A stretch of 64,000 bases of DNA, taken from assembly GCF_000972845.2 (NCBI RefSeq), contig NC_040029.1, forward strand, positions 2,392,695 through 2,456,694, given 5' to 3'. Position numbers and translations under genes: made by a program. Shown one piece after another: positions 1 through 13,665 of the stretch; the stretch's first letter is position 1; each line of letters opens with the position of its first letter. Source of the stretch: Larimichthys crocea. Its lineage: Eukaryota; Chordata; Actinopteri; Sciaenidae. Under the pieces are notes generated by a model. That model saw only the letters and a program-made list of their open reading frames with translations, was not told where the DNA came from and made no database searches.

Positions 1-3000
1 GCTATTACAGTGTCAGTGAAATCAAGCACAGTTGATAAAAGATTACAATGAGGATCGGATGGCTGACCATAAAACCTTGTGAGCAGTAGAGAAAGGATCC
101 CTGTTTAAACATGCATTATTTATAGCTGTTCCTTATCCCTGAGGTTACACTATTGTACTTTGATTATCTCATCTTCCTGTTATAAAAGGGAAAGTCACCT
201 CGAGCAGCCTCTGACAGGCAGCTCACATTTCTGCTCAGTGTCGGTTTGATTTTATTCTTTACCTCCTGAAAATACTCCATGGTCCAGGCTTTGGCTTTTT
301 TAAAATCATGTATGTCTGATGTATGATGAGGAACAGCTTTGTCACTGTAATCAGCTTATAACTGTAACCAACTTCCACAGAAAAAATTACTTTCAAAACT
401 GGAATATAACCTGATATAGTCACCGCTTATTAATATGTTACTCTGATGTGTTTTTATCATTTTAATGGGTACAATCATGACAATGTTTCCCCACTATTGT
501 CCATGAGGTTTGTTTTAGTTTAGACAACAAGGAAAATCGGAGACCCAAAATACAAATATTTGATATTCACTAGACTACAAGTACCAACAACTGTGTGTGG
601 TCTGATGGAAAATCTGAGATCTCCATTTCACAAGCCTTACCATCTAACAAACTAACCATCTAACACTTGAGCTATGCTCTCTAACCCTCTGTAGAGAAGT
701 GCCCTAACTTGTATGCACTTCTATTGCTGTCTGTATAGGTTCATTATGTGACATGTTTTATTCCTGTACTTTATACATGCAGTAAAAAGTGACTCCAATA
801 TTATGTAAACCAACACTGAGTGAATATATAACGATAAGTGTTGTAAAAGCACTTTGGGTGGTAGGTAGATGAGAGAAATCCATTTACCAAGTTCGTTACA
901 CACATTTTTAGCTGTTAGCAAAGTCCAGCTAAATGAATGTTAAAATATGATGCACTGAAAGAGGGTGACTGGGAATTCAAATTTAATTATAAACAGATAT
1001 ATATATCAGGCTGTAATGGAGACACACCTAATAAGTAAAAGTCAAGTAAATAATGACCATGTTTCATCGGTTTGTCCAATATCAATTGATTTCCGAAGGT
1101 CTTTTTGATTTTTCCTGTCAGTTATTTGCTGAAGGAAATAAATATTTGACAGCTGGATTGAATATTCGATCTTTATATTTCCTGTGAGGGGGACAGGAAA
1201 GGGAATGCTGTCTGATCAAAGTGTTTCATTTGGCTGTGAGCTAAACCAAAGTGAATTTTGTGTATGTGCGTGTGTGCAGGGGTCTGTTTAAATGATAAAA
1301 TAGGGTAGGTGGTCCTGCACTGACAGTAACGTAAAACTGCGGCTACAAATAAAAGATTAAATATGAAAGAGACTAAAACTGCATGTGCGCTCAAATAAAA
1401 ATATTATTTCTAAGCCTCTAAACTATTCCTAAATATTGATATATCTCCATTCATGTTTATTCATCCCCTTCACTCTACTTCCTCTGCTCTCCCCCTCATA
1501 CATAATCTACCTCTTGCTTCCTCTAAATTGCTTTCCATGCCAAACTTCCTTTCTCTCTGACCTGCTGTCATCTATAAATATTGATACATGTCTTCTTATC
1601 GCTCCTTCTCTGCCATGTCTATACTCCCTCCTTGACCTCTGTGTTTCCCTGTGAATTATGGTAGGAACCATTGCTTCTGGATTACCCAAACAGCTCAGTG
1701 GTGTTCTTCTAGTACGTAGTCAAGCATCAATTTATGTATTTATTTTATTTGCACACAAATAATGACAAAAATTTGAAGATTTCAGCAGAACTCAAGAAGC
1801 CACAGGCTTATCCAAAGGACCTCTGCTCACTTAAAGAGAAAAAGTAAAAGTTTTATAACATGTTTTAGGACAGGAAATACCACATTCATTTTAAAAACTC
1901 AGAGTCACGCCTGTAACCAGAGATACGCAGTCAAGGAAATAAACAGTTACTGTAAACTGCCTTCATTCCTAGAAAGCACAGTGAAATGAAGCTGTAAGGA
2001 AAGTCAACTTAGCAACTTTCCCCGCGGGGCGCATGACGTTTGTGTGATAGTGACAAGGCAACTGCTTTCTTGGAAGTTAAATAAGTTTTTCTTTAGAAAG
2101 CTTCCAGAGGAGTGAACACGCCTCTGACTGCACAGTCATCCATCCATTTTTTTTTTGACAGATTTTTATTGCAGAGAGTTTCAATAGCTCAAGTTCAAGA
2201 TGTCCAGAAACTTGAGTGAAACTTCAGTTCTGCATGAAGTGTTTTCATTATGAAACTAGAATCTGGGTAATAAACTGGAAACACTTTGTTATTAGGCCTA
2301 TTTTCAGTAAACTGGTTAAACTTTAGCTGCTCCTGCCAGCTAGTTTCAGACACTCTTAATCACAACATTTTTTGTTCGAGTGGTACAACAGACTCAATAT
2401 GTGGATTCTTCTTTCAAGCAGCATCGTAATTTCAAATAAGTTCAATCCTTCCAATTAGCCCCTGTGTCTAACGACCTGCAGGCACAGTTTGGCCTCAGAC
2501 TCAGCTGGTTGAACTAATAAAGCAGAAATAGATGCAGCTGCATTCAATAAGGTCTGTTGCAGACGCACACTGTGGATCTAATAGGCCACAGAGCAAATGT
2601 GTTTGTGCAAGCCGAGACGTGGTTTTTCTACGAGGTGTGAAAACACACGACATGGCGATTATTAGTGAACAGTTTCCTACAGCAGAGTCAAAACATCAAT
2701 GTGTCATCAACACTGACAAACTGAAAACAGTTGACTTCTTCCAGTGCTCGTGGCTCTCTGTGGCTCAGCACCACTGCCTGCATAATAGAATAAAACTTTA
2801 ATTTCCTGTTGTTTGGAGTGCATGTCTATCCTGTGGTTCTCATCGACTATCAAACACACATTTGTCTTGATATACTTGTGAAGACCTCCATAGACATAAT
2901 GCATTCTCTAGCCCCTTAACCTAAAGCCAACAAGTGACCGCGCGTCAGTTCGTTTTCCTCTCGTTGCTGCTGTCTCCTCAACGAGCAAGTGACTGTCAGG

Positions 3001-6000
3001 AGGTAGACTACTTGTGATCCAGCAAAGGATGTTCCACAATCAACTTGACCTACTAAGTGAACTTACTTATATCTGAGAAGTAGTGTGTAGACAGGGAATA
3101 TGCAGACTCGCTAGCACCCAAGTGAAACACCAAGACAAGCGACAACAAGCGGAGAACCACGTCTGTCCTCTTCTACTTGGCACACTCGGCTTCAGCAGGC
3201 CCGATGCCAGACGCTCGTAAAAATGCCATCACTGATGTCTATTAACATTTATATGTAAGGAATGTGGATATGCTGCCCACCCTATTCTTTGTTTCCCTGT
3301 ACGATGGCAGTGGAGATGTGCTTTGTGTTTTCACATTAGAAGTCATTTAAATGAATTTTGTGTCATTTCATTTTCATTCAAACAGACATGGAGATATGCA
3401 GGAGAATGGTAACAAGAAAAAAACATAGCCCACATCTACATTACCTACTAATTTTTACATTTTTGAAGGTTTACAATTGTGCTTAGAATGGAAAAGTAAC
3501 TAAGTATGTATGTAAGTAAGTAATTAAGAATGAACAAAAAAAACATTACTTTAAATTGTGTACTTTAAATTGTGTACTTTAAATGCAAACTATTCTCCCA
3601 CAATGACTGAGAAAGGTCAAACAGCTTCAGATCTGATCGTTTACTGTACTGTATGACGGTACACACTGTATATGATGGGCATGTATTATGGAACTGGGAC
3701 ACAGCTACAGTGTTACGTAATCATTCAGACAAGTCCCAACCAGTCAAAAAAAGAGCAACTGCAACATTTAGTAAAGTGATTAAGTGGCTGATTTATCTAA
3801 TGATTCCTTGGAATCCAAGATGAGTTTTCAGTTTTGCAATGACATGTGACATTTATGATACAGGATGTGACAGATCTATATATATAGCACCTTTGTAGAT
3901 GGTGGTTTCTGTATTTTGTAATCCTCGTGAGATCTAGCCTGATTCATTAAATCATAAGAAGTTCACAAAATCCAGGAAAAGTCTGCCTACTTCCTGTCTG
4001 CAGGGAGGATGAGAAAAACAGTAAGAGCAGGAAACATCCACAGAAAGAGTTTCACCCAGTCTGATTACAAATGATTCTCTGACTGACTTTGTTTGTTCTT
4101 TTATGATCTCATTCATCTACACGCCAAGGTACAACAAACCCATTCATCACAACATGCGGGTGTGGGTATATGTGGGTTGGCATCCATACATCAGAACAGG
4201 TTTAAAACAGAAATTACTCAGTAATTTCAGTACACTGCTTCAAACCAAAATGTTGTGTGTATGAGATCATCACACAACTGCCACATTCAAGTGATTTATC
4301 TGCCGCAGTTTACTATGACCACTGCATCCACTCTGCTGTGTGTGTGCAGTTTTTCCTCAAGGACACAGCGACGCAAAACCCCAAAGGGGGTGACACATCT
4401 GCTTGTAGAAGTATGTTCCCCTGCTCCTCAATCAATAAATCACACACACGCACATTTATTCAGTTTATAGATCCTCATACGCATATCATTCTCCAATCAC
4501 ACACTGACCTGAAAAGAGAAATGGCCTGATGTCTTCACTTCTCTCCTCACGCATCATTCATCATTCCCCATATAAATACATCACATGTTTAATGCATGTG
4601 GGTGACCTGTGCAGTCACCACATGGGAGCTATTTAAAGCCCGACAGCATGGATGATATTCCCGTGCGTGCGCCTGTGCATTAAACAGAGCCTCTTTGTTT
4701 CATTCGGTTTGTGATGAAACCTCGAACTTTCATTTTCTTTCATGCCTGCTGCTGGTACGAGGACGCACGGTGCTGAACGCTGACAGTACACAGAGCTATG
4801 GGATGTGTCAGATGGAGATTTGCATTCATGCAGCACGTGTATTGATCCACCGCTCCCACCACCTTCAGCCTGTGTCGCAGTGGGTCAAATACATGACAGA
4901 AATAACCGTGTAGCAGCGTGACCTTTCACCTTAGCTAATGACTCATATGTCAATGAAACGGTCTTTGACAAAAGACGGGTCAGTCATCAGTCAGCTGTGA
5001 GGACACGTTGTTTAACAGGAAAACCTCAAAGATGTTTGATAAAGGTTTTGTTTGACTAGTTTGTTTGACCTCTGCGGTACAGCCCATCTCACAGTGAGTC
5101 ATTAGGAGACTGTGGTGTCAGATAAAAGCACCAACACCACTTGCCGTGGGCTTCAAACCAAGCATGTTCCAGCACCCGTGAATCACATGAGTATCATGTC
5201 TGCCTCCTCTTCACATGTCAACAGCTATAAACACTTTTGCCTTCAGACATCGTTAGACAGCACATCATACAAACTGTTTTGTTCAGCCTTTCACTGATAT
5301 TACAATGTGTCTTATGTAGTCACAGCATCAGCTCCCATCCACTGTCTACACACCATGTGTGCACAGATTATAAGTTACGATGACATTCAGCACTGAGAAA
5401 CCAGTAATTATAAAATACATGTAAGCTGTCAGTAGAGCATCCGCCCCATGTATGATGCAATAAAAAAGGATATACAAGAATATCTACATCTACACACTGA
5501 TGAAAGACCAGTGTTTATCCAAGAAATAAAAGGGTTCTGTCACACACAGTATGCCACTGTTCACACAAAACATGCTGAAACACAACGCAGTATAACAGTA
5601 TTATTAGGTCGGAGTGTGTTTGAGGTCGAAAAAGGAATGTAGACACAAAAGAGAGATGAGAGCTCTGACGTCATTCAACGCACCAGTTACCCCCAACACA
5701 CACAGATTTAACATTAGGGAGCGGTCCAGGCTTATCGTGGATGGCACACACACACACACAGACGAAGAACATAAACGCTGTAGGACATTCCTGAGGAACA
5801 GAGGCAAGAGGAGGATGTTTACCGGGCCGTACATGTGGAGACAGAGAGGCACAAAGAGGAGGATGTTTTCTCTGCTGTACAGTAGGTTCATATACCGTCT
5901 GCGTGAAGCTCTGTCTGACCTCGACACACCCACGCACAAACACACAGAGTGCACTGTATTGACCCTTTTTGTGCCTAAACAGATTACAGCAAAATGAAAA

Positions 6001-6083
6001 TTGGACAAAATACGCAGAACTTTTCTCCATATTGATCCAGCAGAAACCTCCTAATGGCAGCAGATGGTATTTAATGCTGACAG

Positions 6084-6085
<2 letters not shown>

Positions 6086-6152
<67 letters not shown>
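6086..6152. repeat. (GT)n microsatellite
   Basis: Uninterrupted GT dinucleotides of about 67 bp ending in GCGCGCACA. The open frames crossing it (poly Val-Cys or Thr-His) are artefacts of the repeat. Confidence 0.97.
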
Positions 6153-6158
<6 letters not shown>

Positions 6159-6517
6159 CATTAGTTGCATTACAGCAATCTTAGATGATATTTTGATAAA
6201 TCCTCATTAATAAATCAAATTCAACCACTTAGAAAATTCCCATGTTGGGTTTCATGTTGCTGTCTTGGCTTGAGGGAACCTCAAACTTTCTGACTATGCT
6301 GGCACCAGATCATAAGCAACAGAAACTTCCAAGCTGGAAAACCAACCAAGATTCATTTCACTTTCACATTTAGTGTTTGTTTTCTGATGTTTGCAGCACA
6401 GCAAGATTTTATGGTCTGTGAAAAGAAGAATTCTCAATGTACCACACATCTGTCTGATAAACAGCAGATAACAAACCTATCGAGTGTGGCTACCGCAGGC
6501 ACTGCTAAAGAACCTGC

Positions 6518-6521
<4 letters not shown>

Positions 6522-6607
<86 letters not shown>
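6522..6607. repeat. (TG)n microsatellite
   Basis: About 86 bp of pure TG dinucleotide, the longest such tract in the window and likely to be length-polymorphic. Confidence 0.97.
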
Positions 6608-6610
<3 letters not shown>

Positions 6611-9600
6611 TTACTTGTTGGACATGGCTTGAAGGCAACGCTATGATGCAACAAAATTTTGATTGATGTTTGATTTATTATCCAATTTCCAAACCGTGAT
6701 CAACCCAAACATGCCTCCACAGTCAGTCAAACTACATTCAGTTGGAGTCTGCCACTAAAGTAAGGGCACCATATCTAGAGAGCACAACAAAGCAGCTGCC
6801 AGATTAGTCTACTGTTACCTCTGACACAGAACAGGAAAGAGATTTCTATCTCAGCCTGAACGCTTTCCTCAGTTTTGCTTTACAAAACCTCATAAATAAA
6901 ATGATCAAAAGTCTGCTTCCATTTACTGATTGCAATGCCAATCCACATTTATATACAACACACACTTTGTTCTTTAAATTTTCATCCAAACTCTTTAAAA
7001 GCATATAACTGTTTGGTAAAAATTGAGCAGCCTGGATGGTTCTGGACAGTGAACTGACCTCTGGCAGAGTTTAGTGCTTGTTGTTTTGGACAGGACACCC
7101 TGTGACTCAGTCCGAGTCTCTGAGGGCTAATAAGAATGCTGATCTCTGCGCTTCTTCTTTCTGACTCCCCCCCTCCCTACTTTGCAATTAGTTTCCAATA
7201 AAGTGTGTCCTTTTTAAAGCTGAATTTTGAAAGCTTTGTTTACTGTTACTGCAGCTGAGGGAATAACATCAGTCACACCGAAATAAACTGAAATCATCAC
7301 TTTGACTTCTACTTCTGTCTCATTTTTCAGCCCAACTAGAAAGTCAGAGATCAAAGATACTTTACAGAGGATCAAACCCGGAATAGAGGCTGCAGACTGG
7401 ACTCTGTAAACCCTTCACCTCCCTACGCCCCTAAAAGAGCTCAGAAGAGTTTGACAGCTGTGTGAAATAAGATCCCTCTGTTCCTAAAGATCCATGTTTG
7501 GGGAACTTTAAAGGTTTACTTCTCCACTTTTGAAACGTTATCACAGAGATTTATAGCAGCTAAGCGCTGTGCTTCCAATTTCTGCAAACATGAGCATAGT
7601 CAAATACTTCCCTGGAACCAAACCCATTTAATGAAAGAGTCATTTACAGAAGAACAATAAAGAAGACATAAGATGAAAGGAGGAACCCAGAGGAACTCCA
7701 ATAAAACTCAGTCGACCATCATTCAAGATTTTGGTCTGAAAGCTTCGTTTCACCCATGAGATTGTAAAGAATGGAAGTTAAATGCAACCCTGTCTCTGAT
7801 TATAGATTACTAATTTCCAACAGCAAACATTCAAAAAATATAAGCACAACACTTTTTTTTTCTTTTGCTTTTTTAGTTGAAGTCAAAGATCTAAAAAGTC
7901 TTCTGTGCACACAAAATGTTTATTTCATGGATTAAAGCTCATTTTTTCGAGCTACAGCCAAGTCATATTCCCCATTTGCAATTAGTGAAAGATGTTACAG
8001 GTAACGTTACTTGACATGAGCTAAAAAAACAAGTTATGATTTACAGCCCCACTCCACTTATAACCATGTTCTCTAATGCAGACATCAAGTTTAAATATTT
8101 GACCAACAGTGTTTTATGTTGGAAATGTTGGAGAAGTGCTCACTGATATACATTTGAACAAATATGTGCACAAAATGTGGGAGAAATAAACATTTAGTGT
8201 GCACAGAAGAAGAATCTTAGATCTTTGACTCCAACTCATAAAGATTTGGCACAAAAACAGGCACAGTTCTTTTTTTTTCTGGTTTGATAGTGGTCTTAGT
8301 TAAGCAATTCCTTTCACCAGGAAAACATCCAAGCTACAAATGTCATCATAAATCATCATAAATTAGGATTGCATAAACCTTTCTCGGACAAAATAATGGA
8401 TCTAATGGAATCTGGGAATGAAATATAAACAAATTACAAAATAAAAGCTCGACATAACCTGTTAAATAAAAACAAAAACGACATACAAAAACTGCCACTT
8501 GCAAACTGAAAAACTTGTAACAGTGAGAGGTGGAACTGCAGAAAACACTGAACAATAAACTGAGATCACCCCCCACATCCCAGACAGACAGTGAGTGCCT
8601 CATGTCACTGACACACACTGCAACACAGCTCTCTAAATCCCCTCCTCATTAGTGACTCTCACAGTAGCTTCTGCGGCGCACACACAAACATGGACACGTA
8701 AATAAACACGGCGACGTGCATATGGTCACGCCGCATGTCCTGTGGCGACCTCCCCTCCAGCGCATCGTCATGGCAACGTGATAGCAACTTCCTGTTTCTC
8801 TTTGTTTCACTTCAGTCTCTAATGCTGGCTGGATGTTTGAGAGGGGAAGAACCCCCAAAAAGCTAAAAAAACAGATGGTCCCTGGTGAAACGCAACATGC
8901 AGCCAATATAATAAATAATATGTAAATGAGTGTGGGAAAGAGTGCACAGTGAAAAGTTCATTTCATTCCTCCACGCAAACACTGAACAAAGTTCATACAG
9001 GTTGAATTTAGATAAAGGATAAATTCATAAAAATTCTCCAGTGGATCTTGGTTTTCGTAATATTATTGGTCTTATGTCAAACAAAAAGATTTTGATCCAC
9101 ATAAATGGGAATGGAAATGACAATTATGTCTCCAACATACACAAAAAATTGAAACCTCTGTTTGTACAGCTCTGTCAGGATCTAATATTTATTACATTAA
9201 AACATGCATGAGCTCGAGCTGGGATCTTCTGATCAAATAAATGAAATAAAACAGCTCCCACATTCTTGTAAGGTTATACTTTCGTGTGCGTATTCTTAAT
9301 TTCATGCATGTCTGGCTTATGTTGTGCCCTGACAGGATTGATGAGAGGATAAAGAAAATACTGGATCCTGATTTTTCCTCGTTTAAAAACGTCCAGGAAC
9401 AGAAAAAAAAAAAAAACCTTTGTGTATTTGGCTGCAGTTGCAGCAGAAAATCTCTGTGAATTAACAGAGTAGCTTTCAGCCAGACTTTATCTTCCTCCCT
9501 GTGTCACTGACACGCTGCTTTTGTTCAGCTGTCCGATGTCTGCGCACACACACTTCCAGAGCTTTGTTTCCCATTCCAATAGGTGTTAATAGGTATGGTA

Positions 9601-10195
9601 TATAAGAATCCCAGGAGCTCGAGGTAGGAGAGATTTCCTTTGTATTGAGGAAACAGATGCTGTGTTCACACAGCCTTGTAGCATTCATCTGTCTTAAACT
9701 AAAACATAACACTTTATTTTAAGATTTTATTTAGAAGTCAGATGTGCATCTGCAATGATTTTTCAATATCAAGGCGTCTGCAGACACTTTCCTGATTAAT
9801 CACTGAATTTTTGGTCTATAAAGTGTCGAGAAAACCAGTTTAGGCTTAATCCCATTGCAACTCCTCCAAATATTGTTTCAATCGTTTTATAAAAACTTTC
9901 ACTTGCTGGCTACTAAACTGGCACAGTGCAGCAGTGTGAGCAGCCATGTTCTTTTGTTTTTTCTTTTAAATATTACGAGAAGAGAAACGCATCAAATCTT
10001 GGAAAAGTGCGATAGGATTTGTCCTGAGCCGTTTTACTATTGGCAATATTCTCTCTCTGTTTCTCACCCCCACACTCAAAACAAAAACACCAAATTTCCT
10101 GACATCTACTCTTCCATGGCAGGCTATTGTGTTTCTTCCCAGAACTGTGTAAACCCAATAAAAGCCTCTCCGATGTCTCTCTCCTAAATGGCTTT

Positions 10196-10196
<1 letters not shown>

Positions 10197-10249
<53 letters not shown>
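10197..10249. repeat. (CA)n microsatellite
   Basis: About 53 bp of pure CA dinucleotide. Confidence 0.96.
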
Positions 10250-10250
<1 letters not shown>

Positions 10251-11224
10251 CTAAAATGAATGTGAACAAATACATTTACACGATTTTGAGTTTATTTAAC
10301 GAAATTTCTTTGGTTTGTGGCACAAAATAAAAGCAATAAAAAACGTTAAATCACTTCATCTGCATTCTTTGATATTTCAACACATCTGTAAGGAGTCAGA
10401 GGAGCTGCAGACGCACAAATGTAGCAGCAACGTCTAGATACTGTTTCTGCACTAATGGCACATTTTATGTGCACGGGTTCTTCATCACACAAACAGATAG
10501 AGAAGTACCATATCTGTAGTTCTGGTCATTTATAGGTGCACTAGACCATGGGATGACTTCACAATGTTGTTGGCTCCCTCTGTTGGCAGACAGTAGATGC
10601 TGTAGTCAGTGGAAATAAACAAACTGAAACTTTCTAAAAAACTGTGATGGTCCCTATGCTGGCTCACTCTGCTGATTGTTTCCAGGCTTCAGACCAGATC
10701 AGCAGCATGTGACACGTCTGGACCTTGTGTGCTTTAGGCAGAAAGCCAGAGCAGCAGTCCGCCTCATTCTGCACACCTTTTTCCTTTGTGGATCATGTTC
10801 CACATCCATACAGTATATGTTAACGCCTTACACCATGGACCTTACAGAATTCTCCCACTCATTTGTTTGTTTCTGATTCACTTTTATTGTGAATAAATGA
10901 CTTAATTATTTAGTTTACTCGTGTGTCTTCTGTTTTTATTGGAGTTAAGAGCGAGGCTGTAACGAGGACAAATGAATGCAGGCCCTGCACAGCCACAGTG
11001 TCACACGTAGCTTGATGTTCGTAGGGCTGGACTGGAAATTACATGAACTCACTGACATAAACGTTCCCACCTAAGCATTTAAGAGTTCCTTTATTAAAAT
11101 GAATCTCGTATTAACCTCAGCCTGGTGTCTGACCTGCAGTGCAGTGGTGAAGCTTTTTCACCCTCACACATCGATTTCTCATTTTTAAAAGCTCAGAGCT
11201 TTCTTAAACATGCTGCTCGGATTG

Positions 11225-11460
11225 GGGTGTCGTTCAGCTCAGTTGGTAGGCTGCAATTAATGATTATTGATTAATCTGTTGATCAGTTTCTGATTTAATC
11301 AATTTGTACTTTGGTCCATAAAATGTAAAAAAGAAAATGCTGATCACTGTTTCCCGAAGTCCACAACCCAAAGATAGTCAGTTAGTCAGTTTACTGACAT
11401 GGAGGAAAACTCCAATAAAATGATGATTAAGTGTTGCAAACCTGAATTTAAAGCTCACTA
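11225..11460 (+). repeat. Degenerate dispersed repeat of percomorph type
   Basis: Contains alternating ATTAATGATTATTGATTAAT-type sequence followed by ACTTTGGTCCATAAAATGT, CACTGTTTCCCGAAGTCCA and CACAACCCAAAGATA. From memory, phrases like these recur at high copy in percomorph fish genomes. A shorter related fragment (GATTAATCACTGAATTTTTGG then TCTATAAAGTGTCGAGAAAA) lies at about 9795-9835. No ends or target-site duplications were identified, so the class is unknown. Confidence 0.4.
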
Positions 11461-12949
11461 TCTGTTTGATAGAGAGTAGTGAATAGCGAACATGGGAGTC
11501 ATTTTCAGACACAACATTATTGTGGGTGGTTGTGAAACCATTGGAAACTTCCAGTTCAAACAGGACTTGACATAGACTTAATCGCCCACATGTCGTTATT
11601 TCTCAGCAGCAAAGACATTATATTTAACGTGAATCTGATTGTGAAAACTGATTGTGTTTCATTTTGACTCATCGGTGGCCCAATGCCCCTCACTGCTTAA
11701 TTCCTGTTTCGCTTTTTCCCCTATGGCACAGAGACAGGAAATGATATTGAGAGGTTCACATGACAACGCAGTGTGTCATCAATGACAGCTGGCCAAATAT
11801 TAGCAGTGACCTCTGGAGCTGATGAATTAAACATATTAATAGCCCATCTCATTCACACATGCTCATACATTTCTCATAATTACTCATTGGCCTCCTGATG
11901 ACCACAGTGACCTCACACAGGCAGGAAAAAAAATAAAAAATTCCTCCACTCATTTTATTAGACATTCAGTCGGTACTATCCTCAAATCTGCTTAACACCA
12001 GCTCATTCTTTCCACTGCAGATAACGCACGCTTTGTATTTTTACAGACTACATTCCTATTTTTAAATGGTGCGCTGTACCAGCATATTGGAACGTCTGCA
12101 GCACAATGGAAACATAAAAGACTGTTAGATCAAGACTTTCAAGTCCAAGATCAAATTATTGCCTTCATAAATCAGCTATGAGTGGTAGGAAATTATTTCA
12201 GTGCAACAGAAAGGACGGGTTAGAAGTGAACAAAGGGCAAACTAAAAAAAGCACAGAATTGGTTTTAAGGAATAGAGCCACACTCTGAAACCTGTTGTCA
12301 GTGTAGAGAAAGCTGCTGTAATACAAAAATGTATCTACAATCCTTGGCATGCTGCAACCCCTAAGGACCCTGGCATCCAGGTATTTAGTTACTATTTATT
12401 GCAAACATATCCAAAGCAGAACGGAGGAGAAGTGTAACAGCTCTCTGACCTGGCTGTAAGCTGAGTCATTTTTGTGTAGTGCAGAGAGCAGGAAAACGGA
12501 ACAACAGTTTAGATTAGTGTATTAGACACTAAGTGGCTAAAGTGTGCATTTTTAACCTGAGGGCGGCTTCCCGGTTATGAGATAAATCGGATGATTAATT
12601 TCTGAGGAAAGCTTCTGAATACAGATTTCTTTTTTAGATGTTTCTGTAATCTTCTTTTTCTTGTGTAAAACTGCTTTGGGAAATAGTCCAACACTGACAA
12701 ATGTCCTTATCCTCAAGCATCAAGCTTATATTAACGTAACAGTTTTTTAGATTCACTGCTGCAGTTAAAAACTGTTTTGCATTTTGTTTAGTTCCCGTCA
12801 AAAGATAATAAAGCATAAATGACTTTACATCCTCATGTCTTACTCGATCCCCAACCATTTTATAGTGATCAGGTACACCGAGGCAACATAACACTCAAAC
12901 TTTGCCACACAAGTCACAACACAAAGAGTCGGGTAATCTGTAGGCTAAA

Positions 12950-13020
12950 GCAGTGGTTCCTAACTTTTTGTCTTGCGTACCCTCTGAGCCTTTTTGTCAT
13001 ACCATGAGTCCCCCCTCACT
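12950..13020 (+). repeat. hAT-terminus-like fragment
   Basis: Begins GCAGTGGTTCCTAACTTTTTG, resembling the CAGTGGTTCCCAACC terminal sequence of many hAT elements. A similar CAGTGGTTCTCAAACTGTGAG phrase occurs at 25710-25730 inside a txndc16 intron. No partner terminus was found for either, so both are probably truncated remnants. Confidence 0.35.
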
Positions 13021-13259
13021 CATATGTGTTGATGATTCTCCAAAAGTAGAATGTAACACAAGTGATTAAATGAAAATCATTTTGTTTCATCTCCTTAATT
13101 TTAACATTTAATTCTCAGGCATTTTCTTCTTTAACTCAAATTAAACATAAAAATAAATATGTTGCCTTGAAAATAATCTAAATAAATAAATACATAATCA
13201 AAATAAATAATAATCCTGCCTTTGTTATATATAACGCTTGTTACATTTACCACAAAAAA

Positions 13260-13665
13260 CTGGACCTCCAATTTCATCGAGCTGACCGGCTTGTTTTTTT
13301 ATGTTCACCACTTGTCCAATAATATTAACCGACACATCGAGCCGACGGGACATGTCCGGTCGAACGCCCTGCTTGCAGAATCAGTGAATTCTTTTAAGTC
13401 ACTTCTTAAAACACATTTTTATAGACTTGATGTTTGTCTTTTTAACTCTTTTAACCTTTAACTTGAATTAAATCATTAAATTTTACTGTGTTTTATTTTT
13501 ATTTCATTTGTTTTGTGGTTGTTTATGTAATTTATGCATTTCTTAACTTTTAATTTATTTATTTTTTAAATGACTTTTTATTGTCTTCTAAATGTTGTTG
13601 GTTCTTATTTTTGCCTGAGTATTTTGTTCATGTCTGTCAAAGCACTTTGTAAATGCTGTTTTTAG
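13260..13665 (+). mobile_element. Truncated L2-like LINE 3' end fragment
   Basis: The plus-strand frame ends in a stretch containing SVNSFKSLLKTHFYRL, which resembles the extreme C terminus of L2/CR1-type reverse transcriptase proteins (FKS.LKTHLF). It is followed by a T-rich 3' region and CAAAGCACTTTGTAAATGCTG, like the 3' tail of L2-type elements. About 220 bp matches, in inverse orientation, the repeat at 35.6-35.83 kb. Heavily degraded, with no catalytic domains. Confidence 0.5.

Noticed and set aside
5604..6159. Overlapping open frames of 127, 134 and 162 codons on both strands
   Set aside because: They overlap one another in opposite strands, include a poly His-Thr start from the TG microsatellite, and show no domain, splice series or codon pattern.
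11228..11252. tRNA-like A box (CAGCTCAGTTGGTAG)
   Set aside because: No B box (GGTTCGANTCC) at the right distance and no cloverleaf; at best an old SINE remnant.
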